This document shows positions 45,835-57,320 of a stretch of 64,000 nucleotides of DNA, one piece after another (the first letter of the stretch is position 1; each line of letters opens with the position of its first letter). Made by a program: the position numbers and the translations under genes. Source of the DNA: Bidens hawaiensis (Eukaryota; Streptophyta; Magnoliopsida; Asterales; Asteraceae); NCBI GenBank assembly GCA_021521415.1, contig JAIQDT010001118.1:62001-126000 (forward strand), written 5' to 3'. The notes under the pieces were generated by a model. The model did no database searches. It was not told where the DNA came from and was given only the letters and a program-made list of their open reading frames with translations.

Positions 45835-46273
45835 TGCTTTTTGTAACAACTCTGGTTTTCGAACTTATACTTTTACCCGACTCGGTTCGATGTTCGGGTT
45901 ATTTCGTTTATCGAGTTTGAATTATTTAATTATTATTATATTTATTTAACTATTTATAATTATATCTCTCTTAATTTGGCATATTTAACCCAAGATATAA
46001 ACTTTCACCTCCTTGTGTAACCATCTTCAATCACTAGGGGCTTAAGTACAAATTACTCCTTAACCCACCAAAATTTGGTATACCCTGACCCGTATACCCA
46101 AGTCCATACCCGTTCAGTGAAACCCGTTTACAATTATTGTTACTTGCACCTCAATCCTCGCAATCTATATAGAAATTGAATCAATACTCGCATTATACTT
46201 GCCTAATACGTCCTCACCGACGTCCTAATTTTGTTAAGCCAATCAAGATGATTACGTATTACCTTATATTCTA

Positions 46274-46465
46274 CCATTTGCCTTTGATACATTTGGTTTT
46301 CTGGCTCCAGAGGCTGTGAAATTTTTGAGTAGGGTTCAGCGCGTCGTAGATGGAACCTCTTCAGCTTCTAGGTCCCAAAGCTTCGTTTTTAGCAGGATTG
46401 GCTTTGCTATTCAAAAGGGGGTTGCGGCGCAGCTTGTTGCCCGTTTGCCTGCCACTTTATTGTAA
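46274..46465 (+). pseudogene. Short coding remnant of a repetitive plant ORF
   Basis: A 63-codon open stretch ending in TAA, with FDTFGFLAPEAVKFLSRVQ and SRIGFAIQKGVAAQLVARLP. This resembles, from memory, the conserved C-terminal tail of ORFs found beside reverse transcriptase fragments in many plant genomes. No start or upstream domain is present. Low certainty on origin. Confidence 0.4.
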
Positions 46466-46832
46466 TTGTTTTATAGTAAATTATATAAAATATCTTTGGC
46501 TGTTAACTCAATTAATCATGCATAAACGATCCCCTCAACCTCGCAAGCAAAACCCCTAAGTTTAATTTTATAATCGTGGTTTGCAATACCCGTTCTTCAT
46601 CTCGTTTTGGCCGGCATCTGTGTGAATCAATACACCCTCTTCCGTTCATCGTCTCAGGTAATTGAATAGTGTTTTACGATCGTCGTGGTGTCCTCTTTGA
46701 AAGCCCTAACACCTATTATATCAACATCAATCGGGTTAACCGATTGATGTTGCTAGGGTTTGATAATGAACTCTAAGTAGCCTGCGTCTGGTTATATTTA
46801 TTGTCTGTTGATCTTTAATCTATATCTCTGGT

Positions 46833-46897
46833 TAGCCAAGCTGGTCAAGACATAGGTTGGGGGATGGCAGGTCGCGGGTTCGAACCTCTGCCATCCC
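46833..46897 (+). repeat. tRNA-like module with Pol III A and B boxes (SINE head or tRNA pseudogene)
   Basis: An A-box-like TAGCCAAGCTGG (46833-46844) lies about 33 bp before a B box GGTTCGAACCT (46877-46887). The segment GGGATGGCAG (46861-46870) pairs perfectly with CTGCCATCCC (46888-46897), and a T5 run follows. No full cloverleaf acceptor stem can be drawn, so an intact tRNA is unlikely. Confidence 0.5.
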
Positions 46898-47059
46898 GTT
46901 TTTCTGTTATTTTTGGTAAACATTTATTTAAAATCATTTTTATTAAACATATTAATAATAATAATAATAACCAAATAAGATTAATTTAATAAAACCGACT
47001 TTTTAATACTCGTTGAACTCTTGTTTCGTTCGTGTATATATACATATAGGCATATATGT

Positions 47060-47088
47060 GTGTGTGTGTATATTAACTTAAAATCTAA

Positions 47089-47135
<47 letters not shown>
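47060..47135. repeat. AT/GT microsatellites
   Basis: A short GT run near 47057-47070 and a TA tract at about 47094-47134. Confidence 0.9.
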
Positions 47136-49135
47136 CAAGTAAACTATATTTATAAAATTAGAAATAATATATTTCAAGATGTGCCTTATTAATTTTACTA
47201 ATTATTTTATTTTATAAATCCTTATATAAATATAATATTATATCATTTTGTTATTGATTAACTAATTGTCGTAATTAAACCTTATACTTAAGCGTATCCG
47301 TTAATCTCATTTCTTTTAGGCTTTAACGTTTGCGTTCATACTTTGTGTTCATACTTAGTTTAGAGGACAGAGAGATACTAGCACATCTTTTGCTAGTCCA
47401 GATATTAAACTGAGAGGAGAGTTATTATATTATGAGGGGTATGAGCATGTGTGCCTTAATCGAAAACAAAGTACACTCGTCTGGGCGGCTTTATTGTTTT
47501 TATAATATCATTAACCTTATTTGTGGGATGTCAATTTAGAAAGTGTCAGTCTGGTAAACTGGGTATGATCTTAAACTTTACTAGTATTAATGGCGATAAA
47601 TGACATACCTATGATGGAGGTTGATGTTTACTTTAGAATTTGCTTGAAGGCAAGCAAAATAAAATTGTATGGATGTGATGTGTGGTTAAAAGAATGTATT
47701 TTTATTGTTTAATATCTTGTGTTCTAGTTATTTATATATATCGAATAATATTACTTTGAGATCTTTTATGGTTGTCAGTGTTTTATGTTTAAACAAGCTT
47801 ATTGCATTAGACTATGGAATATATATAATAATAATATAATGCTGAATTTTATAAAACTCAAATGAGGACAAGCTACATGTCACGTGAAATAAGAGAAATA
47901 AAGGGGAATAAGAGTAAAATCCAATTTGATCCTTTGTCATGTGTAACAGGAAAAATAATAATAAAGTCTTTGAAAGTGTGGATCTCTTGCATCAAAGGTT
48001 ATATGACTAAGAAGAATTAATATAACAAAGTGGAGCATGGGCCAATGACGAATCAAACAATTTAAAGAGTAAAGATTATGCAGATAGACTTTTAATAGAA
48101 ATAATTATCTACAACTCATCACGTAGCCCTGGCAACTTGCCGCTCAAGAAACATGTATGAAGTTTGTACGAGGTTTAGGGGGGTTATCAGATGACAGATG
48201 ATTATTATTATTTTTTTCACGACAGCAGATAGGAACAGACGAGGTTTTGAAGATAAGAAGAAAAAGGGCAGCAAAATTAATATTGTCACACCCCGACCAA
48301 AGGCAGCGAAACATGTCGAGGTGTAACGATTGCCATAAGCACATGACACTAATTAAAGCGACAATATTTAACAAACTTATTTCATATCACAACATCGAAA
48401 ATGTCACATAACAATATTCATAAAACAAATACAACAAAATATAGCAAAATATAGCAAATCAAATATTGTTCATTTTGGCTAATATCCTATAGGTATTTGT
48501 GATGTTTACTTCTCCAAACTTCATAATCAACATAGATGCAAACCTGTAACATTTCAAAAAATAAAGTTTATCAACACAAAGGTTGGTGAACAATTCATAG
48601 ATTTTGAACAATATGTATATAATAAGAAAAGCCACAATCTTGTGTACAAAACAACAAATAAATAGCAATAATTTGGATAATATGAGGTCGCTAATAAGAA
48701 TACATTAGCGGCACCGTCTATAAGAGAATACCAAATAGATTCGGATTTCATGAGGTCGTTAATAATGTGACATTCGTCAATTTCGGGTCACTTTTGTTAT
48801 GTAAACCCGACCCGTTTGTAACCCGAACATTTCAAATATATAAAATATTGGATCTTGTCATTTAAAATATATAAAATATATTTTTTTTATATTATGCATT
48901 GTTTGGCCATTTAAACATACTCATTTTTATGCAAACCATAAAAGAATCTTTATACCCAACCCTTCACTCCTTCCCTATATATACAAACCCATCTTCTTCA
49001 TTTTACTCTTGCTACATTTCCAAAAACTCTCTCAAAAACTCCATAGATTCAAGTGTAAGGCCCCGAACCCGGTAGCCCTACTTTAGCGTCGGATTTACTC
49101 ATAAACACAGTTCTAAATATCAGAGTTAATTAAAA

Positions 49136-51520
49136 TGTAAGGCCCCGAACCCGGTGACCCTACTTTAGCGTCGGATTTACTCATAAACACAGTTCTTCAA
49201 ATCAGAGTTTATTAAAACTTTTCGCGGAATATAAAACGTCAATCATTTGTTACAAAACATTAAATCCTTTCTTTGATACCATAACATAAAACTTTATATT
49301 TAAAACATCTTTACTTCATTCTTCAGATGCCAGCCGTTCAATCCATGCCGTGTGTCATCCTCATGCTAACTCTATAATCAGCTCACCTGCGTGCATACTA
49401 AAAGTCAGCTACGCTGAGTGAGTTCTAGTTAATCGAACGCCATACAATACCTACACATACATACATATCTGTAGATACATATCCATACTTCACTAGTTAC
49501 CCTTCTGTTCTACATACATACTTGCTACCATACATACATACATATCTACAATCACTAACCTCAGTCTACCGAGAGTACGTTCATAGTTCACCGTCTATAC
49601 CTGTACTCAAGGTCATGAACACGTACAAGGTTCGCAGTCCTTACCTATGTTCACCATTTATGGTACGTACAAGGATCGCGGTCCTTCCCTATACCATAGT
49701 ACATCCACAACACGTACAAGGTTCGCAGTCCTTCCCTATGTTGCAACCTAATTCATAGCACGTACGAGGTTCGCAGTCCTCCCCTATGCTACAAAATCAG
49801 CACGTGTAAGGTTCACAGTCCTTTCCTATGCTGACATACATCCACAACACGTACAAGGTTCGCAGTCCTTCCCTATGTTGCAACCTAATTCATAGCACGT
49901 ACGAGGTTCGCGGTCCTCCCCTATGCTACAAATACAGCACGTATAAGGTTCGCAGTCCTTTCCTATGCTGACACCTATCTACATTACGTATAAGGTTCGC
50001 AGTCCTTATCTACGTTTACATATATCATCTACTTCACGTATAAGGCTCGCAGTCCTTAACTACGCCATTACCAGCCGAGTCTATGTCCGACAGAAGCTAG
50101 AGGGATTTGCCATCCTATCTTACTATGTCGAACGTAGAACTCACATGCCATTCGTGTACCTATATACACATACTTACATTATAACATAAGAATACTCTAG
50201 GCATTCTTTACCTCATTCATTTAACAACCATACCCCTTGTCGTTACGTGCAATATCCGAAGATCGTTCACGCCCCGACAAGTATTCATTTGAAATATTCA
50301 TACATCTTCGATATATAATATTCGTACCTTTATTTTTAACCTGACAGTACGCGCAATATCCGAAGATCGTTCGCGTACCGACAGACAATCATTCATATCT
50401 ATCACACATATCACATATGACATACACTTATCACTTAGGATAAATGTATTAACAACACATCGAGTATGCACACAGCCCCGAAAACATAACACATAAATGG
50501 GGCTAGAAACTCACCTGAATTCTGCTTCTTCTTCTGATAGCTGTAAATCCCTTCCTTAACTGAGCTCGGCTGACTGTACAAGTTACACGTATCAATACTC
50601 GTTTGATCTAATCTGGTGGCCTAGTATTAGCTTACTTTAACTTATCGCTTTATAATTTATTTTCTAACCAAACTTGGCTTTAGGCGAAGTTAACCCTCGG
50701 GCGAACTTAGCTCTAGGCGAAGTTAACATTAGGCGAACTTGGCTTCAAGCGAAGTTAAACCTTAGGCGAACTTGGCTTCAGGCGAAGTTAAACCTTAGGC
50801 GAACTTGGCTTCAGGCGAAGTTAAACCTTAGGCGAACTTGGCTTCAGGCGAAGTTAAACCTTAGGCGAACTTGGCTTCAGGCGAAGTTATACCTTAGGCG
50901 AACTTGGCTTCAGGCGAAGTTATCCTTAGGCGAACTTGGCTTGAAGGCGAAGTTCATCAGGCGAACTTAATCTTGCAGGCGAAGTTATCGCGCTGCAAAT
51001 CTGTTTGCCCATAAATCCTTCGTTTCTTAGCCAAATAACTCGATTTTGGTACCCACGGAATCGTATGATCGGCGCCTACAAATCCCAACCATCAAATCGG
51101 CCTAAAATCGACATTTTAGGGGTCCGATTTGGGCAGTTTGGGTTTCGGGTCCGGTTAACCCATCCAATCCTAACCCTTTTCAGTAATATTAGCTTTGTTG
51201 GATTTGTTCTAACTCAGATCTATCAACAAAATCTCGGGTCTCGGCTTCGAATCTTGATCGGTTAGAATGTGTGTGTTTTGAGTGTGTGTATGGAATATGT
51301 GAGAAATGGTGGTTAAGGGTATTATTAGGGATCATGGGCTTAAGCCCATGAACTCTCCTTCCTTCGTTCATAACCCAAGTCCATAACCCATATCCATTAC
51401 CCAACACTAGCCCGACCCATACCAACTCCTACTCTATTTATATCCCGATAACCCGAGTAAACTTTCCCTCTATTATTAAGTAATATAATTAATATTATCT
51501 TGAAATTTCGGGATGTTACA
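49136..51520 (-). repeat. LTR of element D (3' LTR in element sense)
   Basis: 2,385 bp, TGTAAGGCCCCG...GGGATGTTACA as written on the plus strand. It contains a tandem array of ACGTACAAGGTTCGCAGTCC units (about 49610-50065) and a GCGAAGTT/GCGAACTT array (50665-50995). Confidence 0.93.
50665..50995. repeat. GCGAAGTT/GCGAACTT array in left LTR of D
   Basis: Alternating AGGCGAACTTGGCTTC and AGGCGAAGTTAAACCTT units of about 30-33 bp in total. Because the period is close to a multiple of three, frames through it spell repeated Leu-Arg-Arg-Thr-Trp-Leu-Gln-Ala-Lys; this is a repeat artefact, not a gene. Confidence 0.92.
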
Positions 51521-51541
51521 AGTCTTCCCTCCTTAAAGAGG
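51521..51541 (-). other. Polypurine tract of element D
   Basis: On the minus strand CTTTAAGGAGGGAAGACT ends directly at the LTR start TGTAACATCCCG. Confidence 0.85.
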
Positions 51542-51961
51542 TTTCGTCCCCGAAACCTAACCTATTCCCTATAAAAGGAAAACTTCTTATATTTACACAC
51601 TTTATTGAATCGCCTTCGCTTTCTGAGTTATCCTTCTTACTCCCGACCTTGCAGCCATCGAATGGTGGTCATGTGTTTTAGCTATTTAAGGTAGCTTGTC
51701 CATGAGACCCTCGATGTACCAAGACTCCTCTCATCCTTCTAAGGGTTTCGATTAGTACTTTTAACACTAATGTCTAAAACAACATTTCATCATAACATAA
51801 TAATCATTCATAACCAAACTCAATATAATACACGTCACTGATAAACATAAGTTTTAAACCTTAACATAAAACAAGTTCTTAAGCAAATGTAATTTAATAA
51901 AACCATTGCATGAGCAATTATTCCTTCATCAGGTGTTCCTCTCCGCAGTTTCCCTAAGTCT

Positions 51962-53188
51962 TTATCCTTTCGCGCCTCCCGCCCCTGATTCCTTGCAATC
52001 CCTAGCCATGTGGTCAGTTTTTCCGCATTTGAAGCACTTTGGACGATCAGGGCAGTCTCGAGAGTAATGCCCACCCTTTCCGCACCGATAGCACCTGTCT
52101 GTCCTAATCCTGCATTCCCCCGGGTGCACTCGCCCACACGTCTTACACGCATCCTTGTTCCCAACCTTGGCCTTCCTCTCATCAGTTATTGTCACCATCT
52201 CGCCAGACCGCTTAGCAGAGGTAGCCCATTTCTTCTCCTTCTTTTCCCCCACCACCACATCGTCCTCAGCCAGGTCAGCATAAACCACTTCTGCAAGTTC
52301 AACAGCAGAGTCAAAGGTAGCAGGTTTATTTGCCCTGACCAACATGCGGACTTTTTGTGGCAATCCCCTCACATAACATTTGATTCTTTTGACCTCAGTG
52401 TCAACCATATCAGGCACCAACCTAGATAGTCGGTTGAATTCGGTAGTATACTCACGATGCGTCATCATACCGGCCTTTAAATTCAAGAACTTCATCTCCG
52501 TCCTTTCAACCTCGGCATCTGCGCAGAACTTTTTCATCACCAACTCCTTCAGGTCGTCCCATCTCAACGCCTTGATCTCATCCCTAGTCTTTCTCTGCTC
52601 CACACCTTCCCACCAATACATAGCTTCTTCCTCAAATGACTGAGTAGCATAACCCACAGCTTGGTCGGGACGGCATTCGCTAATGCGGATAACCTTGTCC
52701 ATTGTGGCTATCCATTGGAGAGTAGCGATTGCGTCTCCCAACCCAGTCAGCTTTGGCGGGTCGCATCCTTTGAAGGACTTATAGTTGCACCCACCTTGGC
52801 CTCTTCTCCCGTCATCGACTTTCACAGACTTATCCTCACTCGAGGCCCCTCTTTCTCCTTCCCCATCCTTCCTACCATCACCACCCGCCCCTTCAGCAGT
52901 TCGTTCACGGCTTCCAGCAGATCCTTCGGGATTCAGGTTCTTCACAGCAGCAACTACAGCTTGAACTATGGCTGCTTGAACTGCAGGGTTAAGTTGAACT
53001 TCTTCGTTGTTGTTCTGGTCTCCTCCAGCTGCGCTTCCTTCATCTTCGGTGTGGGAAGCTTCTTCTACCGAGGGTTGCCGGACAAGACGAGGCCTGCCAC
53101 GACGTCCAGTGCGACCCCCAGTTCCCACAACTTCTCCAGCTCCAGCCATCAGTATTCTTAAAGGGATAACACAAACATCATCACTCAA
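51962..53188 (-). CDS. Gag of element D, two CCHC knuckles, intact
   Basis: 408-residue open frame on the minus strand. A possible later start at the internal Met in MAGAGEVVGTGG (residue 14) cannot be excluded. N-terminal 1-140 is low-complexity Gly/Glu/Arg-rich. The retrotransposon capsid domain follows at about 145-300 (FKGCDPPKLTGLGDAIATLQ, EEEAMYWWEGVEQ, MKKFCADAEVERTEMKFLNL, HREYTTEFNRLSRLVPDM). Near the C-terminus come KTCGRVHPGEC and two zinc knuckles, CYRCGKGGHYSRDC and CFKCGKTDHMARDC. It binds and packages element RNA by family knowledge. The type is Gypsy, chromovirus-like. It ends in a normal stop with no protease behind it. Confidence 0.92.
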   Translation of the reverse strand: MSDDVCVIPLRILMAGAGEVVGTGGRTGRRGRPRLVRQPSVEEASHTEDEGSAAGGDQNNNEEVQLNPAVQAAIVQAVVAAVKNLNPEGSAGSRERTAEGAGGDGRKDGEGERGASSEDKSVKVDDGRRGQGGCNYKSFKGCDPPKLTGLGDAIATLQWIATMDKVIRISECRPDQAVGYATQSFEEEAMYWWEGVEQRKTRDEIKALRWDDLKELVMKKFCADAEVERTEMKFLNLKAGMMTHREYTTEFNRLSRLVPDMVDTEVKRIKCYVRGLPQKVRMLVRANKPATFDSAVELAEVVYADLAEDDVVVGEKKEKKWATSAKRSGEMVTITDERKAKVGNKDACKTCGRVHPGECRIRTDRCYRCGKGGHYSRDCPDRPKCFKCGKTDHMARDCKESGAGGAKG

Positions 53189-53539
53189 GGAACTACTTAG
53201 TACAAGGATAGCAAGGCCAACAGGTAATAACAGTGGCCAGCTGTGACTAGCTGATCACGTTGATTTCCGTGTCCTATTCGCTTCCCTTTATGAGTCTATT
53301 TGCGCTGGTTCTACTTAAGCAGTTAGTCAAATCAACAATCAATTACCTCTATCCTTAACGTTCACCTATCTTTCCTTTCTCATTAACATATATCATTTAA
53401 TCGTATAACTTACCTTTACTGATTTTTTGCTTGAGCGACACATGGCATTCTTGAACTGGCATCTTCTTTCTTTTCTTACTTAAATCCCATTCTCTGTTCG
53501 AGTCTAAGCATGTAGGATGCTTAAATCTCTCGAACTTAT

Positions 53540-53552
53540 GCTCTGATACCAA
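53540..53552 (-). other. Primer binding site of element D (initiator Met tRNA)
   Basis: On the minus strand TTGGTATCAGAGC follows the LTR end (GGGGCCTTACA) after two bases, the tRNA-iMet complement. Confidence 0.92.
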
Positions 53553-53554
53553 CT

Positions 53555-55924
53555 TGTAAGGCCCCGAACCCGGTGACCCTACTTTAGCGTCGGATTTACT
53601 CATAAACACAGTTCTTCAAATCAGAGTTTATTAAAACTTTTCGCGGAATATAAAACGTCAATCATTTGTTACAAAACATTAAATCCTTTCTTTGATACCA
53701 TAACATAAAACTTTATATTTAAAACATCTTTACTTCATTCTTCAGATGCCAGCCGTTCAATCCATGCCGTGTGTCATCCTCATGCTAACTCTATAATCAG
53801 CTCACCTGCGTGCATACTAAAAGTCAGCTACGCTGAGTGAGTTCTAGTTAATCGAACGCCATACAATACCTACACATACATACATATCTGTAGATACATA
53901 TCCATACTTCACTAGTTACCCTTCTGTTCTACATACATACTTGCTACCATACATACATACATATCTACAATCACTAACCTCAGTCTACCGAGAGTACGTT
54001 CATAGTTCACCGTCTATACCTGTACTCAAGGTCGTGAACACGTACAAGGTTCGCAGTCCTTACCTATGTTCACCATTTATGGTACGTACAAGGATCGCGG
54101 TCCTTCCCTATACCATAGTACATCCACAACACGTACAAGGTTCGCAGTCCTTCCCTATGTTGCAACCTAATTCATAGCACGTACGAGGTTCGCAGTCCTC
54201 CCCTATGCTACAAAATCAGCACGTGTAAGGTTCACAGTCCTTTCCTATGCTGACATACATCCACAACACGTACAAGGTTCGCAGTCCTTCCCTATGTTGC
54301 AACCTAATTCATAGCACGTACGAGGTTCGCGGTCCTCCCCTATGCTACAAATACAGCACGTATAAGGTTCGCAGTCCTTTCCTATGCTGACACCTATCTA
54401 CATTACGTATAAGGTTCGCAGTCCTTATCTACGTTTACATATATCATCTACTTCACGTATAAGGCTCGCAGTCCTTAACTACGCCATTACCAGCCGAGTC
54501 TATGTCCGACAGAAGCTAGAGAGATTTGCCATCCTATCTTACTATGTCGAACGTAGAACTCACATGCCATTCGTGTACCTATATACACATACTTACATTA
54601 TAACATAAGAATACTCTAGGCATTCTTTACCTCATTCATTTAACAACCATACCCCTTGTCGTTACGTGCAATATCCGAAGATCGTTCACGCCCCGACAAT
54701 TATTCATTTGAAATATTCATACATCTTCGATATATAATATTCGTACCTTTATTTTTAACCTGACAGTACGCGCAATATCCGAAGATCGTTCGCGTACCGA
54801 CAAACAATCATTCATATCTATCACACATATCACATATGACATACACTTATCACTTAGGATAAATGTATTAACAACACATCGAGTATGCACACAGCCCCGA
54901 AAACATAACACATAAATGGGGCTAGAAACTCACCTGAATTCTGCTTCTTCTTCTGATAGCTGTAAATCCCTTCCTTAACTGAGCTCGGCTGACTGTACAA
55001 GTTACACGTATCAATACTCGTCTGATCTAATCTGGTGGCCTAATATTAGCTTACTTTAACTTATCGCTTTATAATTTATTTTCTAACCAAACTTGGCTTT
55101 AGGCGAAGTTAACCCTCGGGCGAACTTAGCTCTAGGCGAAGTTAACCTTAGGCGAACTTGGCTTCAAGCGAAGTTAAACCTTAGGCGAACTTGGCTTCAG
55201 GCGAAGTTAAACCTTAGGCGAACTTGGCTTCAGGCGAAGTTAAACCTTAGGCGAACTTGGCTTCAGGCGAAGTTATACCTTAGGCGAACTTGGCTTCAGG
55301 CGAAGTTATCCTTAGGCGAACTTGGCTTGAAGGCGAAGTTACGCTTGAAGGCGAAGTTCATCAGGCGAACTTAATCTTGCAGGCGAAGTTATCGCGCTGC
55401 AGATCTGTTTGCCCATAAATCCTTCGTTTCTTAGCCAAATAACTCGATTTTGGTACCCACGGAATCGTATGATCGGCGCCTACAAATCCCAACCATCAAA
55501 TCGGCCTAAAATCGACGTTTTAGGGCTCCGATTTGGGCAGTTTGGGTTTCGGGTCCGGTTAACCCATCCAATCCTAACCCTTTTCAGTAATATTAGCTTT
55601 GTTGGATTTGTTCTAACTCAGATCTATCAACAAAATCTCGGGTCTCGGCTTCGAATCTTGATCGGTTAGAATGTGTGTGTTTTGAGTGTGTGTATGGAAT
55701 ATGTGAGAAATGGTGGTTAAGGGTATTATTAGGGATCATGGGCTTAAGCCCATGGACTCTCCTTCCTTCGTTCATAACCCAAGTCCATAACCCATATCCA
55801 TTACCCAACACTAGCCCGACCCATACCAACTCCTACTCTATTTATATCCCGATAACCCGAGTAAACTTTCCCTCTATTATTAAGTAATATAATTAATATT
55901 ATCTTGAAATTTCGGGATGTTACA
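53555..55924 (-). repeat. LTR of element D (5' LTR in element sense)
   Basis: 2,370 bp, near-identical to the other LTR. Its GCGAAGTT array (55084-55395) has a slightly different number and order of units. Confidence 0.93.
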
Positions 55925-57029
55925 TAAAACATTTACGCGTAATATAAAACTTTCATAAAACATTACATAATTCATAACTTGTCTCAAAACATCCTTTGTC
56001 TTTCAACATTAAAGCATTAAAATTAAAACATCATAAGTCTTCAGATGCCAGACTCTTGTTCAATGCCACGTGTCTCCTCAAGCGAGCTGCCTCATCCTAC
56101 TCACCTGCGTGCATACTGAAAGTCAGCTACGCTAAGTGAGTTCTAGTTAATCGTACACTATACAATACACGTAAACTTCTATTCTTTCATTCATACTTTC
56201 TTACTTTCATACTTTCTTTCGTATTAACTTACTTTCATATCTTACGTTATAAAGAGCATTACGCCTTACATTCCTCGAGTATTATTAGGGCTCGGTACCC
56301 TCCTTCCTCGAGTATTATTAGGGCTCGGTACCCTCCTTCCTCGAGTATTATTAGTGCTCGGTACCCTCTTTCCTCGAGTATTATTAGGGCTCGGTCCCTC
56401 TTTCCTCGAATATTAGTAGGGTTCGGTTCCCTAGTTCTCGAATATTAGTAGGGTTCGATTCCCTCTTCGTTACCATACAACCATCCTTTCCTTATTTTAT
56501 TAACTTTATCACATTCATACACATAAGCATACATATCATACTTACCTTATACTTAGCGTTACAACCTGACAGTACGTGCAATATCCGAAGATCGTTCACG
56601 TACCATCAAGCAATAATTCATACATATCACATCATTCACATAAGGCATACACTTACCTCTTAGGATAAGCGTTTTAACAAACATATCGAGTATGCACACA
56701 GCCCCGAAAACATAACACATAAATGGGGCTAGAAACTCACCTGAACACGGTTACGTTCACCGTTAATCGTAATCCCTTTCTTCAGTTGTGCACGGATGAC
56801 TGTATAACAAGTATACGTATCAATTAACTATCACTTCTCATAATGTATTTCTATCTTTATATGACCCACAACGAACGGGGGTCCGGGGGCAGCGCCCCTA
56901 GCAGCGGGGTCTAGGGGCGGCAGCCCCTAGCAGGGTCCAAGGGGCAGAGCCCCTGGCTGGGGTCGAGCTGCCAGGTCACATTTTTCCATTAACTGTCTTA
57001 ACACATTTTTCATTAGATTTTTAATTTAT

Positions 57030-57320
57030 TTTCTAAACGAACTTGACTTTAAGTGAAGTTAAACCTTAGGCGAACTTAGCTTCAGGCGAAGTTATCAGGC
57101 GAACTTGGCTTTAGGCGAAGTTAAACCTCAGGCGAATTTAGCTCTAGGCGAAGTTATCAGGCGAACTTGGCTTTAGGCGAAGCTAAACCTCAGGCGAACT
57201 TAGCTCTAGGCTAAGTTATCAGGCGAACTTGGCTTTAGGCGAAGTTACCAGTTAGGCGAACTTAGCCGTAAGCGAAGTTATCGCTTTGAAGGCGAAGTTG
57301 CCCAGATGCAGGCGAAGTTG
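57030..57320. repeat. GCGAAGTT/GCGAACTT array in layer C LTR
   Basis: The same alternating units as in the 25263-27397 solo LTR, with some decayed copies (for example GCGAAGCT, CTAAGTT). Confidence 0.88.

Larger units (their letters stand above)
45769..48283. other. Spacer between Copia element and LTR nest
   Basis: Starts with (TA)n to 45830. It contains a possible coding remnant (46274-46465), a tRNA-like module (46833-46897), and further AT/GT microsatellites (47060-47135). The rest is AT-rich with no supported gene. The last five bases (AATAT, 48279-48283) are the expected target duplication of the chromovirus, whose partner lies beyond the window. Confidence 0.6.
49136..55924 (-). mobile_element. 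Layer D: complete gag-only LTR retrotransposon (TR-GAG-like), TSD TAAAA
   Basis: Two long LTRs (49136-51520 and 53555-55924) enclose only about 2.0 kb. In minus sense: primer site, gag, about 440 bp without coding sequence, polypurine tract. No protease, integrase or RT is present. TAAAA flanks both ends (49131-49135, 55925-55929). The LTRs differ by about a dozen substitutions plus repeat-number indels that I can see by eye, so the insertion is recent. It must borrow enzymes from an autonomous relative. Confidence 0.92.

Noticed and set aside
46833..46897. Intact tRNA gene
   Set aside because: Box motifs fit, but the acceptor and anticodon arms cannot be formed. Reported only as a tRNA-like module.
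49054..49135. Tandem duplication of an LTR start (two TGTAAGGCCCC copies 82 bp apart)
   Set aside because: Explained by element D inserting 82 bp inside solo LTR C; the remainder of C resumes at 55930 after the TAAAA duplication.
49610..50065. CRISPR-like appearance of evenly spaced repeats in the D LTRs and in 25671-25915
   Set aside because: The units are contiguous and degenerate with no unique spacers, lie in plant LTRs, and recur in both LTRs of one element.
52010..53246. Plus-strand open frames overlapping the gag of element D
   Set aside because: Antisense shadows of the minus-strand gag, which has clear capsid and zinc-knuckle motifs.
50674..55374. Frames with repeated Leu-Arg-Arg-Thr-Trp-Leu-Gln-Ala-Lys units in both D LTRs
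   Set aside because: These are read-throughs of the GCGAACTT/GCGAAGTT DNA array, lying in LTRs on the strand opposite to gag. The unit number differs between the two LTRs.
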